A stretch of DNA of 64,000 bases from Shewanella sp. ANA-3 (GTDB lineage: Bacteria > Pseudomonadota > Gammaproteobacteria > Enterobacterales > Shewanellaceae). The DNA lies in contig NC_008577.1 in NCBI RefSeq assembly GCF_000203935.1, forward strand, positions 1,984,001 through 2,048,000, written 5' to 3'. Position numbers and translations under genes: made by a program. Shown in pieces: positions 8,984-15,831 of this stretch. The notes below the pieces were generated by a model. The model made no database searches. It had not been told where the DNA came from and saw only the letters and a program-made list of their open reading frames with translations. The first letter of the stretch is position 1. Each line of letters opens with the position of its first letter.

Positions 8984-10030
8984 ATGCAAACCATTGGATA
9001 TGCCGCAGCATCGGCGCAAAGCCCGCTAGAACCTTATCACTATGAGTGCCGTGAATTACGGGACAACGATGTCGCTATCGAAATTCTCTATAGCGGCGTC
9101 TGTCATAGCGATTTACATACAGTGAAAAACGATTGGGGCTGGACGGTTTATCCTACTGTACCAGGCCATGAAATCGTTGGCCGCGTGGTGCAAGTGGGCA
9201 GCCAAGTGAACAAATACAAGGTGGGCGATCATGTCGCTGTGGGCTGTATGGTCGACAGCTGTCAGGAATGTACTCACTGTCATCACGGTGAAGAGCAATT
9301 CTGTGAGCAGGGTTTTACCCAAACCTACAACAGTGCCGATAGGCAAACCCAAGAGCTTACCAAGGGCGGCTATGCCAAGCATATCGTAGTGCGCCAAGAG
9401 TTTGTGCTGAGTATTCCGACATCGCTCGACCTTGCTAAAGTCGCGCCCTTACTCTGTGCGGGGATCACCACCTATTCGCCCTTAAGAACTTGGAACGTTG
9501 GGCCTGGCAGTCAAGTTGCTGTTATTGGTATGGGCGGTTTAGGCCATATGGCGATCAAACTTGCGGCCGCGATGGGCGCCCATGTGACTGTACTGAGCCG
9601 CTCGGAAAGTAAGCGCAGCGATGCGCTCGAACTGGGTGCGAGTGACTTTTTGATCTCTTCAGATCTTGAGCGCATGCAGCAAGCCGCCAATCGCTTCGAG
9701 CTTATCATCGATACAGTGCCAACAAAGCATGACATTACCCCGTACCTGCCATTATTGAATGTGGATGGCACGCTCACCTTAGTCGGTCAAGTGGGGCCGA
9801 TTGCTGAAGTAAATACTGTGCCTATGGTGATGGGACGTCGCCGTATTGCCGCCTCACTCATTGGTGGCATTGCCGAGACTCAGGAGATGCTCGATTTCTG
9901 CGGCCGGATGAACATTTTGCCTGAGGTCGAGATGATCAAAATGGAGCAGATTAATGAAGCCTTCGAGCGGTTGGAAAAATCCGACGTGCATTACCGATTT
10001 GTGATCGATATGCAGGCCTCTTCCTTCTAG
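8984..10030 (+). CDS. Zinc-dependent NAD(P) alcohol dehydrogenase, YahK/cinnamyl-alcohol type
   Basis: A 348-residue medium-chain dehydrogenase. The catalytic zinc ligands are visible as GVCHSD (Cys about 37) and GHE (about residues 60-62). The structural zinc site is the four-Cys cluster in DSCQECTHC followed by QFC. The Rossmann nucleotide site is GMGGLGH at about 184-190. This pattern matches the YahK / CAD subgroup that reduces a broad range of aldehydes, usually with NADPH. In this cluster it may detoxify aldehydes produced or accompanied by the hydrolase substrate; that is inference. Ribosome site AGGGGATGAA lies before the ATG. Confidence 0.9.
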   Translation: MQTIGYAAASAQSPLEPYHYECRELRDNDVAIEILYSGVCHSDLHTVKNDWGWTVYPTVPGHEIVGRVVQVGSQVNKYKVGDHVAVGCMVDSCQECTHCHHGEEQFCEQGFTQTYNSADRQTQELTKGGYAKHIVVRQEFVLSIPTSLDLAKVAPLLCAGITTYSPLRTWNVGPGSQVAVIGMGGLGHMAIKLAAAMGAHVTVLSRSESKRSDALELGASDFLISSDLERMQQAANRFELIIDTVPTKHDITPYLPLLNVDGTLTLVGQVGPIAEVNTVPMVMGRRRIAASLIGGIAETQEMLDFCGRMNILPEVEMIKMEQINEAFERLEKSDVHYRFVIDMQASSF

Positions 10031-10138
10031 GCTTAAGAAGGTTATTTCATTTGTTAAAAGGACGGTTTGCGGATCATTCCCCATGCCGCCATCACTTTTA
10101 AAAATCAGTTTAAGACAACGTCAGTAAAGGAGTTTTTA

Positions 10139-10576
10139 ATGAATACCTTAGAAACCGCATCTATGACACTGATCCCCGCTGGAACACAACAGCCGATTAA
10201 AGGGCCGAGTGAATGGTTTACCGGTGAGGTGGTGATCAGCAGCTTATTTAATGCGCCGCCACCCGCGCGGGTGGGTATGGCCGTAGTGAACTTTTCCGCG
10301 GGCGCGCGAACCCATTGGCATAGCCATCCACTCGGGCAAATGCTATTGGTCACTCAAGGTGAAGGCTGGACCCAGTGTGAAGGGGGGGAGCGCACCACGA
10401 TTCGCCCCGGGGATTTGATTTGGTGTAATTGTGGTAAGCGTCATTGGCATGGTGCAACAGCATCATCTTCCATGCAGCATGTGGCCGTTCAAGAGGCGCT
10501 TGATGGTAAACCGGTCGATTGGTTTGAACCTGTTACTGATACAGTGTACTTAAATAGCGGCAGTGTCAGCGAGTAA
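10139..10576 (+). CDS. Cytoplasmic cupin-domain protein
   Basis: A 145-residue single-domain cupin. The metal-binding motif is HWHSHPLGQ, followed by the second cupin motif RPGD and a later His in KRHWHG. I chose the ATG at 10139 because it follows AAAGGAG at the right distance; an in-frame ATG at 10067 would add 24 residues with no such site. The closest family I can name is the small cupins related to (R)-mandelonitrile-lyase-like proteins; no reaction can be assigned. It is clearly a paralogue of the exported cupin at 11135-11674 (shared VTxGxGW, RPGD or HPGD, HWHGAT and VQEA/IQEA blocks), but lacks a signal peptide. Confidence 0.85.
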   Translation: MNTLETASMTLIPAGTQQPIKGPSEWFTGEVVISSLFNAPPPARVGMAVVNFSAGARTHWHSHPLGQMLLVTQGEGWTQCEGGERTTIRPGDLIWCNCGKRHWHGATASSSMQHVAVQEALDGKPVDWFEPVTDTVYLNSGSVSE

Positions 10577-10611
10577 CTCAATCACTGGCGAAAGTACTCG
10601 GAATTTAAAAT

Positions 10612-10639
10612 AAAAGGCGAACTCAGTGTCGCCTTTTTT
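10612..10639 (+). terminator. Rho-independent terminator
   Basis: Stem AAAAGGCGA (10612-10620) / TCGCCTTTT (10629-10637), then more T. It ends the plus-strand hydrolase/dehydrogenase/cupin genes. Confidence 0.85.
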
Positions 10640-10680
10640 GCTTTTGATGTTTTGCTTTTGATGTTGTGCTTTTGATGATT
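10639..10680. repeat. Three tandem copies of a 14-bp unit
   Basis: Units TGCTTTTGATGTTT, TGCTTTTGATGTTG and TGCTTTTGATGATT run head to tail directly after the terminator. They reach into the stop codon of the minus-strand cyclophilin-like gene. The origin is probably slippage duplication. Confidence 0.85.
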
Positions 10681-11053
10681 AGGGCTGTTTATCGAACACC
10701 ACATCGAGATCGTCGCCGCTAAGCAGTTCGACAAATTCTTCACTCATTGCTTTGCTCATCTCTTGATTAAGAGTGCCGAGCGGGATTAAGCCATCGGCAT
10801 ACCCATAGTCCCTATAAAACAGAGCTAAGTTACCCCAAGGGGCATAATAGGTGATATCGCCACGCTTAGCGCTGGTGCCTTTGGGGGCCTGCGCTTTGGT
10901 GAGCTTTTGCTCAAGCATGGCGATTTTTTCGGTATTGGCATAGTCCTTAAGCGTTAGCTTTAGGGGTAAGCTGGCGTAGAAATCCTTTGCCGTTGGATTA
11001 TCGAGGAGGGTAAATCGATAGGCTTTGCCGTTTGCGGTCACAATAATGTTCAT
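10679..11053 (-). CDS. Cyclophilin-like fold protein
   Basis: A 124-residue cytoplasmic protein from the chosen start, an ATG 7 nt after AAGGAG; an upstream in-frame ATG at 11077 has no comparable site. The N-terminal beta-hairpin MNIIVTANGKAYRFTL and the YYAPWGNLALFY block mark the bacterial cyclophilin-like family (PF18050 type). These share the cyclophilin barrel but lack known prolyl isomerase residues. Function is unknown; members often sit next to aldo-keto reductase, alcohol dehydrogenase and cupin genes, as here. It lies downstream of the exported cupin on the same strand with an 81-bp gap, so co-transcription is likely. Confidence 0.75.
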   Translation of the reverse strand: MNIIVTANGKAYRFTLLDNPTAKDFYASLPLKLTLKDYANTEKIAMLEQKLTKAQAPKGTSAKRGDITYYAPWGNLALFYRDYGYADGLIPLGTLNQEMSKAMSEEFVELLSGDDLDVVFDKQP

Positions 11054-11134
11054 CGAAGTCTCCTTAGATTGCGTCATGGCGTTTTTAGCTTGATTTGGTT
11101 TAACTTGCTTTGGCGAAGAGTCGCTAAGCTTGAT

Positions 11135-11674
11135 TCAGGGCTTGTCGTATTGAGCTGGGGAAACACTTTCTAGCCATGTGACCACCTTACCCGCGTTGGC
11201 TTCTTGTATGGCGATATGCGTCATGGGTGTGTTGCTCGTCGCGCCATGCCAATGTTTGACATTCACAGGGATCTGCACCACATCCCCAGGGTGAATTTCA
11301 AGGCGTGTTTGACCTTCTTGCTGCACCCAGCCCATTCCAGAGGTGACGATTATGGTTTGCCCCACTGGATGAGTATGCCAATGGGTGCGACTGCCCGGCT
11401 CAAAGGTGACTAAGGCGCCAGATGCGCGACCTTCGCCCTTGGCTTGGAATAAAGGCTCAACGCGCACTGGGCCAGTAAAATAGTCTTCGAGCCCTGTCAC
11501 TGGGAGTTGAGTGCCATTGCGGGCAATACTGATTTGCTCAGCAGTAATCACGGTTTTAGGCCTTGCCTCTGACACAGGCACTGACACAGGCACTGATGCT
11601 GGCACTGGCTCTGCTGCCTGAACGCCAAGAGTTAACAATAGCAGGGAGCCTAATCCAAAATGCATAGGTTTCAT
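11135..11674 (-). CDS. Exported cupin-domain protein
   Basis: A 179-residue protein from the ATG following AAGGATG; the in-frame ATG at 11692 lacks a site. A Sec signal peptide (about residues 1-21, ending VQAA) is followed by a Pro/Val/Ser-rich linker built from an in-frame 12-bp DNA repeat. The cupin domain has metal motif HWHTHPVGQ, second motif HPGD and late His in KHWHGAT. It is the periplasmic counterpart of the cytoplasmic cupin at 10139-10576. The two share enough sequence to suggest duplication followed by gain or loss of an export signal. It is divergent from the AraC regulator gene. Substrate and reaction are unknown. Confidence 0.85.
   Translation of the reverse strand: MKPMHFGLGSLLLLTLGVQAAEPVPASVPVSVPVSEARPKTVITAEQISIARNGTQLPVTGLEDYFTGPVRVEPLFQAKGEGRASGALVTFEPGSRTHWHTHPVGQTIIVTSGMGWVQQEGQTRLEIHPGDVVQIPVNVKHWHGATSNTPMTHIAIQEANAGKVVTWLESVSPAQYDKP
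11569..11604. repeat. In-frame 12-bp tandem repeat in the exported cupin gene
   Basis: Two exact copies of CTGACACAGGCA (11569-11580, 11581-11592) and one variant CTGATGCTGGCA (11593-11604). They encode a PVSV-type four-residue repeat in the linker after the signal peptide. Its length may vary between strains. Confidence 0.85.
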
Positions 11675-11769
11675 CGATTCATCCTTATTCAATGGCTAAA
11701 AAATCACTTGTTCGGATCCCTTATTCTTGCCACTTGCAAACGCGCAGGGTAGTTCATTCGTCGGTAATG

Positions 11770-11835
11770 CTTGCCTAATTCTCCAATTGTTAGGCATTTC
11801 GTATGCTAACGAGTTAGGTAGCGAGTAAGATAAAT
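11770..11835. promoter_or_regulatory. Candidate AraC-type operator with TTAGG half-sites
   Basis: The divergent spacer holds a perfect inverted repeat TGCCTAA (11772-11778) / TTAGGCA (11790-11796). A further half-site AGTTAGGTA lies about 23 bp on. AraC proteins bind such short repeated half-sites. The site may regulate araC and the exported cupin. The regulator assignment is inference from position. Confidence 0.45.
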
Positions 11836-11883
11836 TCAAATGACCGAGTGCCTACTGCTACTGATAAAAACGGGTGAAAACAG

Positions 11884-12792
11884 ATGAGTGAGATGCAAAT
11901 GATGAATGGTTTTTCTCAAGTGCTTGCCGACAATGTGGCCAAAAGAACCCTTGGCGTCGAATGGGCATCATCTGAGGTCGAGGGGCTCGAGTTTTATCGG
12001 CAGAATGCACCCACCTCCAACTCGGTTTGTATTGTCGAGCCAAGTATTGCGGTTGTGGTGCAAGGCGCGAAGAGTATGACCTTGGGGGAGCAGGTATTGA
12101 TCTACGATCCGAGTCGATTCTTAATCACTTCGTTAGAACTACCCGCCACCATGCAAGTGTTAGAGGCCAGTACAGAAAAACCTTACCTCGGTGTCGTGCT
12201 AAAACTCGATTTGGCGGTGATGAGTGACTTAATGTTGCAAACGCCCTTAGCGAGGCAAAAGGATACGGTTACCGACCAAGGCATGATTTTAGGCCATTCC
12301 ACCCCAAGCTTGTTGAATGCTTTCAGCCGTTTAGTTGCCTTACTCGATGAGCCTGAGTCGATTCCTGTGCTTGCGCCTCTGATTAAAAGAGAGATTTTTT
12401 GGCGAGTGCTTATCAGTGAGCAGGGCGCGCGCTTAAGGCAAATCGTGTCGGCGGGCAGCCATGGTTTACGCATCGCGCATTCTATCGAGTGGCTTAAAGT
12501 GAATTTTGCCCAGCATTTTAGCATCGATGATTTAGCCGATATGACCCGAATGAGTAAATCGACCTTTCACCATCATTTTCGTCAATTGACCTCGATGAGT
12601 CCGCTGCAATATCAAAAACGGTTACGCTTGATGGAGGCTCGCCGATTGATGTTAAGCGAGAGCATAGATGCTGCCGCAGCCGCTTATCGTGTTGGTTATG
12701 AGAGTCCATCGCAATTTTCCCGCGAATACTCGCGTCTGTTTGGCAACTCCCCCAAACGAGATGTCGATATCCACTGGTTATCATCGACCTGA
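11884..12792 (+). CDS. AraC-family transcriptional regulator
   Basis: A 302-residue regulator. The N-terminal part (about residues 20-190) matches the cupin-like AraC N-terminal domain (PF06719 type), common in regulators of aldehyde- or xenobiotic-response genes. The C-terminal part has two helix-turn-helix motifs, the first around IDDLADMTRMSKSTFHHHF and the second around AAAAYRVGYESPSQFSREYS, then the usual GNSP ending. It is divergent from the exported cupin gene, and the nearby hydrolase, dehydrogenase and cupin genes are plausible targets. The inducer is unknown. Confidence 0.9.
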   Translation: MSEMQMMNGFSQVLADNVAKRTLGVEWASSEVEGLEFYRQNAPTSNSVCIVEPSIAVVVQGAKSMTLGEQVLIYDPSRFLITSLELPATMQVLEASTEKPYLGVVLKLDLAVMSDLMLQTPLARQKDTVTDQGMILGHSTPSLLNAFSRLVALLDEPESIPVLAPLIKREIFWRVLISEQGARLRQIVSAGSHGLRIAHSIEWLKVNFAQHFSIDDLADMTRMSKSTFHHHFRQLTSMSPLQYQKRLRLMEARRLMLSESIDAAAAAYRVGYESPSQFSREYSRLFGNSPKRDVDIHWLSST

Positions 12793-13134
12793 CTAAAGAA
12801 AGATACTTAGACCAACTGGTTGGGCTTAAGTGATTGGATTTAACAGGTTGGGACTAACTATTTGGAATAAGCCGTTTGGCTTAAGCGACTGACTTAAGTG
12901 ACGGGCTTAAGCACGACCGAGTTACATGGCTTGAGGGCATTCGAACCAAACAGGCTATTGTGAGAGTAAAGGCCTGAGTGTGTAAGTTATTCGTAACAAA
13001 CCAAATCGTTTTAATGATTTATTATGTGCGCTGCCTCATGGTAGGCTTACTTACTCAAGAGACTGCTAAAGTGGCGAGAGCCACAGACTGGATTTGATGT
13101 CAGTCCATCCAATAGATCAAGGTAAAACAACCCC
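12793..13134. other. 342-bp intergenic region with degenerate CTTAAG repeats
   Basis: No gene is seen. CTTAAG occurs four times (12825, 12880, 12893, 12906), embedded in similar contexts such as GGCTTAAGTGATTGG and GGCTTAAGCGACTGA, with 13-bp spacing between the last three. This looks like a decayed tandem repeat. The right part should hold the MATE promoter. Confidence 0.5.
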
Positions 13135-14697
13135 ATGACCCAAGCCAAATTCGTTGAAGGTTCGATTCTTCGTCATATCCTCGTGATGAGTTCGACCGCC
13201 GCCGTGGGGATTTCTGCCTTATTTGTAGTCGATTTGCTCGATATTTTCTTCTTAAGTTTGCTTGGTGAACATGAACTGGCCGCGGCGGTGGGCTATGCGG
13301 GCAGCATTTCGTTTTTTACCACTTCGATTGGTATTGGTCTCTCGATTGCACTCGGCGCGTTAGTTTCCCGCTCGATTGGCGCAAAGGATGTGGAACTGGC
13401 CAAACGCCTATTGCTCAATAGTGCGGCGGTGACCACCTTAATCAGCCTCTTTGTGAGTGTGGTGGTGACCTGTTTTATTCCCGAATTAGTGACCTTGGTG
13501 GGGGCGAGCGGCCATACCGCCGAACTTGCCGAGAGTTATCTGTACATTTTGGTGCCTTCTTTACCCTTTATTTGCCTTGCGATGGCCCTTGGCGGTGCGC
13601 TGCGTGCCGTTGGGGATGCCAAGCTGTCGATGATGTCGACCTTAGCGGGCGGCGGGGTTAATGCGGTACTGGATCCGATTTTTATTTTTCTGTTTGCCAT
13701 GGGGATTGAAGGCGCGGCACTGGCGTCGGTGCTTGCCCGTATCGCGGTCTTTATCATTGCCGGGCGCGGCGTAGTCGTAAAACATCAGCTGCTGGGTAAG
13801 TTTAACTTCAGCTATTTTGTTGCCGATCTCAAACCGATTTTCGCCATTGCCGGGCCCGCCATGCTGACGAATATCGCTACGCCCATAGGTAACGCCTTTG
13901 TGACCCGCGCGATTGCCGATTTTGGTGATGCCTATGTTGCCGGTTGGGCGGTGCTTGGTAGATTAATCCCAGTCACCTTTGGGATGATTTTTGCGTTATC
14001 CGGTGCCATTGGGCCGATTGTTGGGCAAAACTTTGGCGCGGGCCGATTCGACCGGGTGCGTGAGAGTTTAACCAAGGCGATTCAATTTTGTACCTTGTAT
14101 GTGGTGGTGATGTCGCTATTGCTGTTCTTGCTCAAATCGCAGGTGGTGAGCCTGTTCGATATGAAAGGCGATAGCGCGGCGCTTATTGAGTTTTTCTGTA
14201 GCTATATCGCGGTGTTTTTTACCTTCTCTGGCATTTTATTTGTGGCCAATGCTTCGTTTAATAATCTGGGTAAAGCCAAATATTCCACCCTGTTCAACGT
14301 GGGTAAAGCGACGTTAGGCACTGTGCCATTCGTGTATTTGGGCGCGCAGTGGGGCGGGGTATACGGTGTGTTAATCGGCCAAGTATTAGGCTCCATTCTT
14401 TTTGGGGTCATGGGTGTATGGGTGGCCTACCGCTTAGTCGATAAAGTCGCAGTCGCAAGTCGTGCAAGCGCAGCGCAGCCTGTCGTGAGCGATACCGAAG
14501 AGGCGCAGAATAAGTGCCAGCAGCTACTGGCGGGGGATGAGGAAGAAATTGCCAATTGTGTTGGCCAAAATCTGCCCTCATCTACGAGTCCGTTTTCATC
14601 CTCCCATGTGCAAATGGGCCAATTGACCGAAGAGCAGGAATGCGAGGCGGCCACGGCCGCGGTGGATTTTGATAAAGCGAAACCGAATACGCCGTAA
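13135..14697 (+). CDS. MATE-family efflux transporter with C-terminal tail
   Basis: A 520-residue protein. Residues 1 to about 445 form the 12-helix MATE (MatE, two-repeat) transporter, which exports drugs or metabolites by Na+ or H+ antiport. The second repeat begins around FAIAGPAMLTNIATPIGNAF. The family is usually about 440-470 residues; this one has about 70 extra C-terminal residues that are hydrophilic, rich in Ser, Gln, Glu and Asp, and contain three Cys (in NKCQQ, NCVGQ and QECEA). The tail looks disordered and cytoplasmic and is of unknown role. A GTAAAAC stretch precedes the ATG, with no strong ribosome site. A strong terminator follows. Confidence 0.88.
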   Translation: MTQAKFVEGSILRHILVMSSTAAVGISALFVVDLLDIFFLSLLGEHELAAAVGYAGSISFFTTSIGIGLSIALGALVSRSIGAKDVELAKRLLLNSAAVTTLISLFVSVVVTCFIPELVTLVGASGHTAELAESYLYILVPSLPFICLAMALGGALRAVGDAKLSMMSTLAGGGVNAVLDPIFIFLFAMGIEGAALASVLARIAVFIIAGRGVVVKHQLLGKFNFSYFVADLKPIFAIAGPAMLTNIATPIGNAFVTRAIADFGDAYVAGWAVLGRLIPVTFGMIFALSGAIGPIVGQNFGAGRFDRVRESLTKAIQFCTLYVVVMSLLLFLLKSQVVSLFDMKGDSAALIEFFCSYIAVFFTFSGILFVANASFNNLGKAKYSTLFNVGKATLGTVPFVYLGAQWGGVYGVLIGQVLGSILFGVMGVWVAYRLVDKVAVASRASAAQPVVSDTEEAQNKCQQLLAGDEEEIANCVGQNLPSSTSPFSSSHVQMGQLTEEQECEAATAAVDFDKAKPNTP

Positions 14698-14748
14698 ACC
14701 CTGAGATAACCATCTTGGTAATTTAAAGAGTCATAAAAATTCATAAAG

Positions 14749-14780
14749 CATAAAGGCCACTGAAAAGTGGCCTTTATGTT
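14749..14780. terminator. Rho-independent terminator
   Basis: A 13-bp perfect stem (14749-14761 / 14766-14778) with loop gaaa. It lies between the convergent MATE and DUF2986 genes and can serve both. Confidence 0.8.
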
Positions 14781-14852
14781 TGGTATGTTCGCATTCACGC
14801 GAGAGCGTTTTATGCGAGTGCGAGCATCCCGAGAGTCACGGCACAAAGAGGC

Positions 14853-15071
14853 TTAGCTCGCAGCCTTATCTTCCGCGCTAGAAGCGTCGACACCTGCGAT
14901 CTCTTGCGCTACTTCTAAAGCCACGGCTTCTGGCGTTTCGGCTTCAAGACGCGCGCGCTCCGCTTTAGAAATATAACGCGGCTTTACACCCACCTTGGGC
15001 TTCTCGATTTTGTTTTGTTTGGCTTTTTCGCGCTTAGCCATTTTCTTAACGATCTTTTGCTTCTTGTTCAT
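14853..15071 (-). CDS. DUF2986-type small basic protein
   Basis: A 72-residue protein. The first 45 residues are strongly basic (repeated Lys/Arg, MNKKQKIVKKMAKREKAK) with the conserved KPRYISKAERARLE block that I recognise as DUF2986. The last 25 residues are acidic and Ala-rich. No membrane segment or catalytic motif is seen. The charge pattern would suit binding to RNA or ribosomes, but that is speculation. It stands alone between a terminator and the divergent yqfB gene. Confidence 0.75.
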   Translation of the reverse strand: MNKKQKIVKKMAKREKAKQNKIEKPKVGVKPRYISKAERARLEAETPEAVALEVAQEIAGVDASSAEDKAAS

Positions 15072-15339
15072 AACATCTCTAATTCGGTTTTTGCCTATGC
15101 AGGCTGAGTCCAGTGGCTCAATTAAAGCTGGATTCTAACTGAATATTGCCAATCTCTCCATGTTTTGCTGTTACGGCGCAGTCGAAGCTGTATCTAGAGC
15201 GAGATCTAAGCCGTGCTAGAATATGGCGTTTTTTATGGGTAATGCACTTTATTTATGTCAAAATTAGCGTGAGCTACCCATTTAACGTATTGATAGTCAT
15301 CAATTTTTAATGCTTTAAAAAGCAATAGGTGGAGGTCAC

Positions 15340-15672
15340 TTGTTAACTAAGATCACTTTCTTTGAGCGTTTCGAGCAGGATATTTTGTCAGGGGCTAAGA
15401 CCATTACCTTAAGGAATGAAGCCGAGTCCCATGTATTTGCCGGGCAAATTTTGCCGGTATCGACCTTCGAAGCTGACCGTTGGTTTTGTGATATTAAGGT
15501 GATTGAGGTTGTGCCTGTATTGTTTTCGGCGCTGACAGAGCAACATGCTGCCCAGGAGAATATGACGCTGCCTGAGCTGCGCCGAGTGATCCAAGAGATT
15601 TATCCCGGCCTTGAGCAGTTATTTCAAATTCACTTTTGTGTTGTGAATACAAGGGCGCACCCTATTAATTAA
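15340..15672 (+). CDS. yqfB: N4-acetylcytidine amidohydrolase (ASCH domain)
   Basis: A 110-residue single ASCH domain matching E. coli YqfB in length and motifs. YqfB hydrolyses N4-acetylcytidine to cytidine, a salvage or clean-up step for modified nucleosides. The catalytic residues known for YqfB (Lys, Thr, Glu) correspond here to Lys20 and Thr23 in GAKTITLRNEAES, and Glu73. The start is a TTG 4 nt after GGAGG, an uncommon but convincing start. Confidence 0.88.
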   Translation: MLTKITFFERFEQDILSGAKTITLRNEAESHVFAGQILPVSTFEADRWFCDIKVIEVVPVLFSALTEQHAAQENMTLPELRRVIQEIYPGLEQLFQIHFCVVNTRAHPIN

Positions 15673-15747
15673 CTGAATTGACTAAGCCTGTTGATTTAGC
15701 CCATTGATTTACCCATTGGTTAACGCTATTGGCTAAGCTCTGTTTAT

Positions 15748-15787
15748 AAAAAATAGGCTGGCTTGTTTTGATGCAAGTCAGCCTATT
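15748..15787 (-). terminator. Rho-independent terminator of the RND operon
   Basis: A 14-bp stem with one wobble (15752-15765 / 15774-15787), loop ttttgatg. Read on the minus strand it is followed by a run of six T. It lies 45 bp past the stop of the last RND gene. Confidence 0.75.
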
Positions 15788-15831
15788 ATCTTTCAAGTGG
15801 AATGAGAACTTATCTCGCAAACATTAACTAG

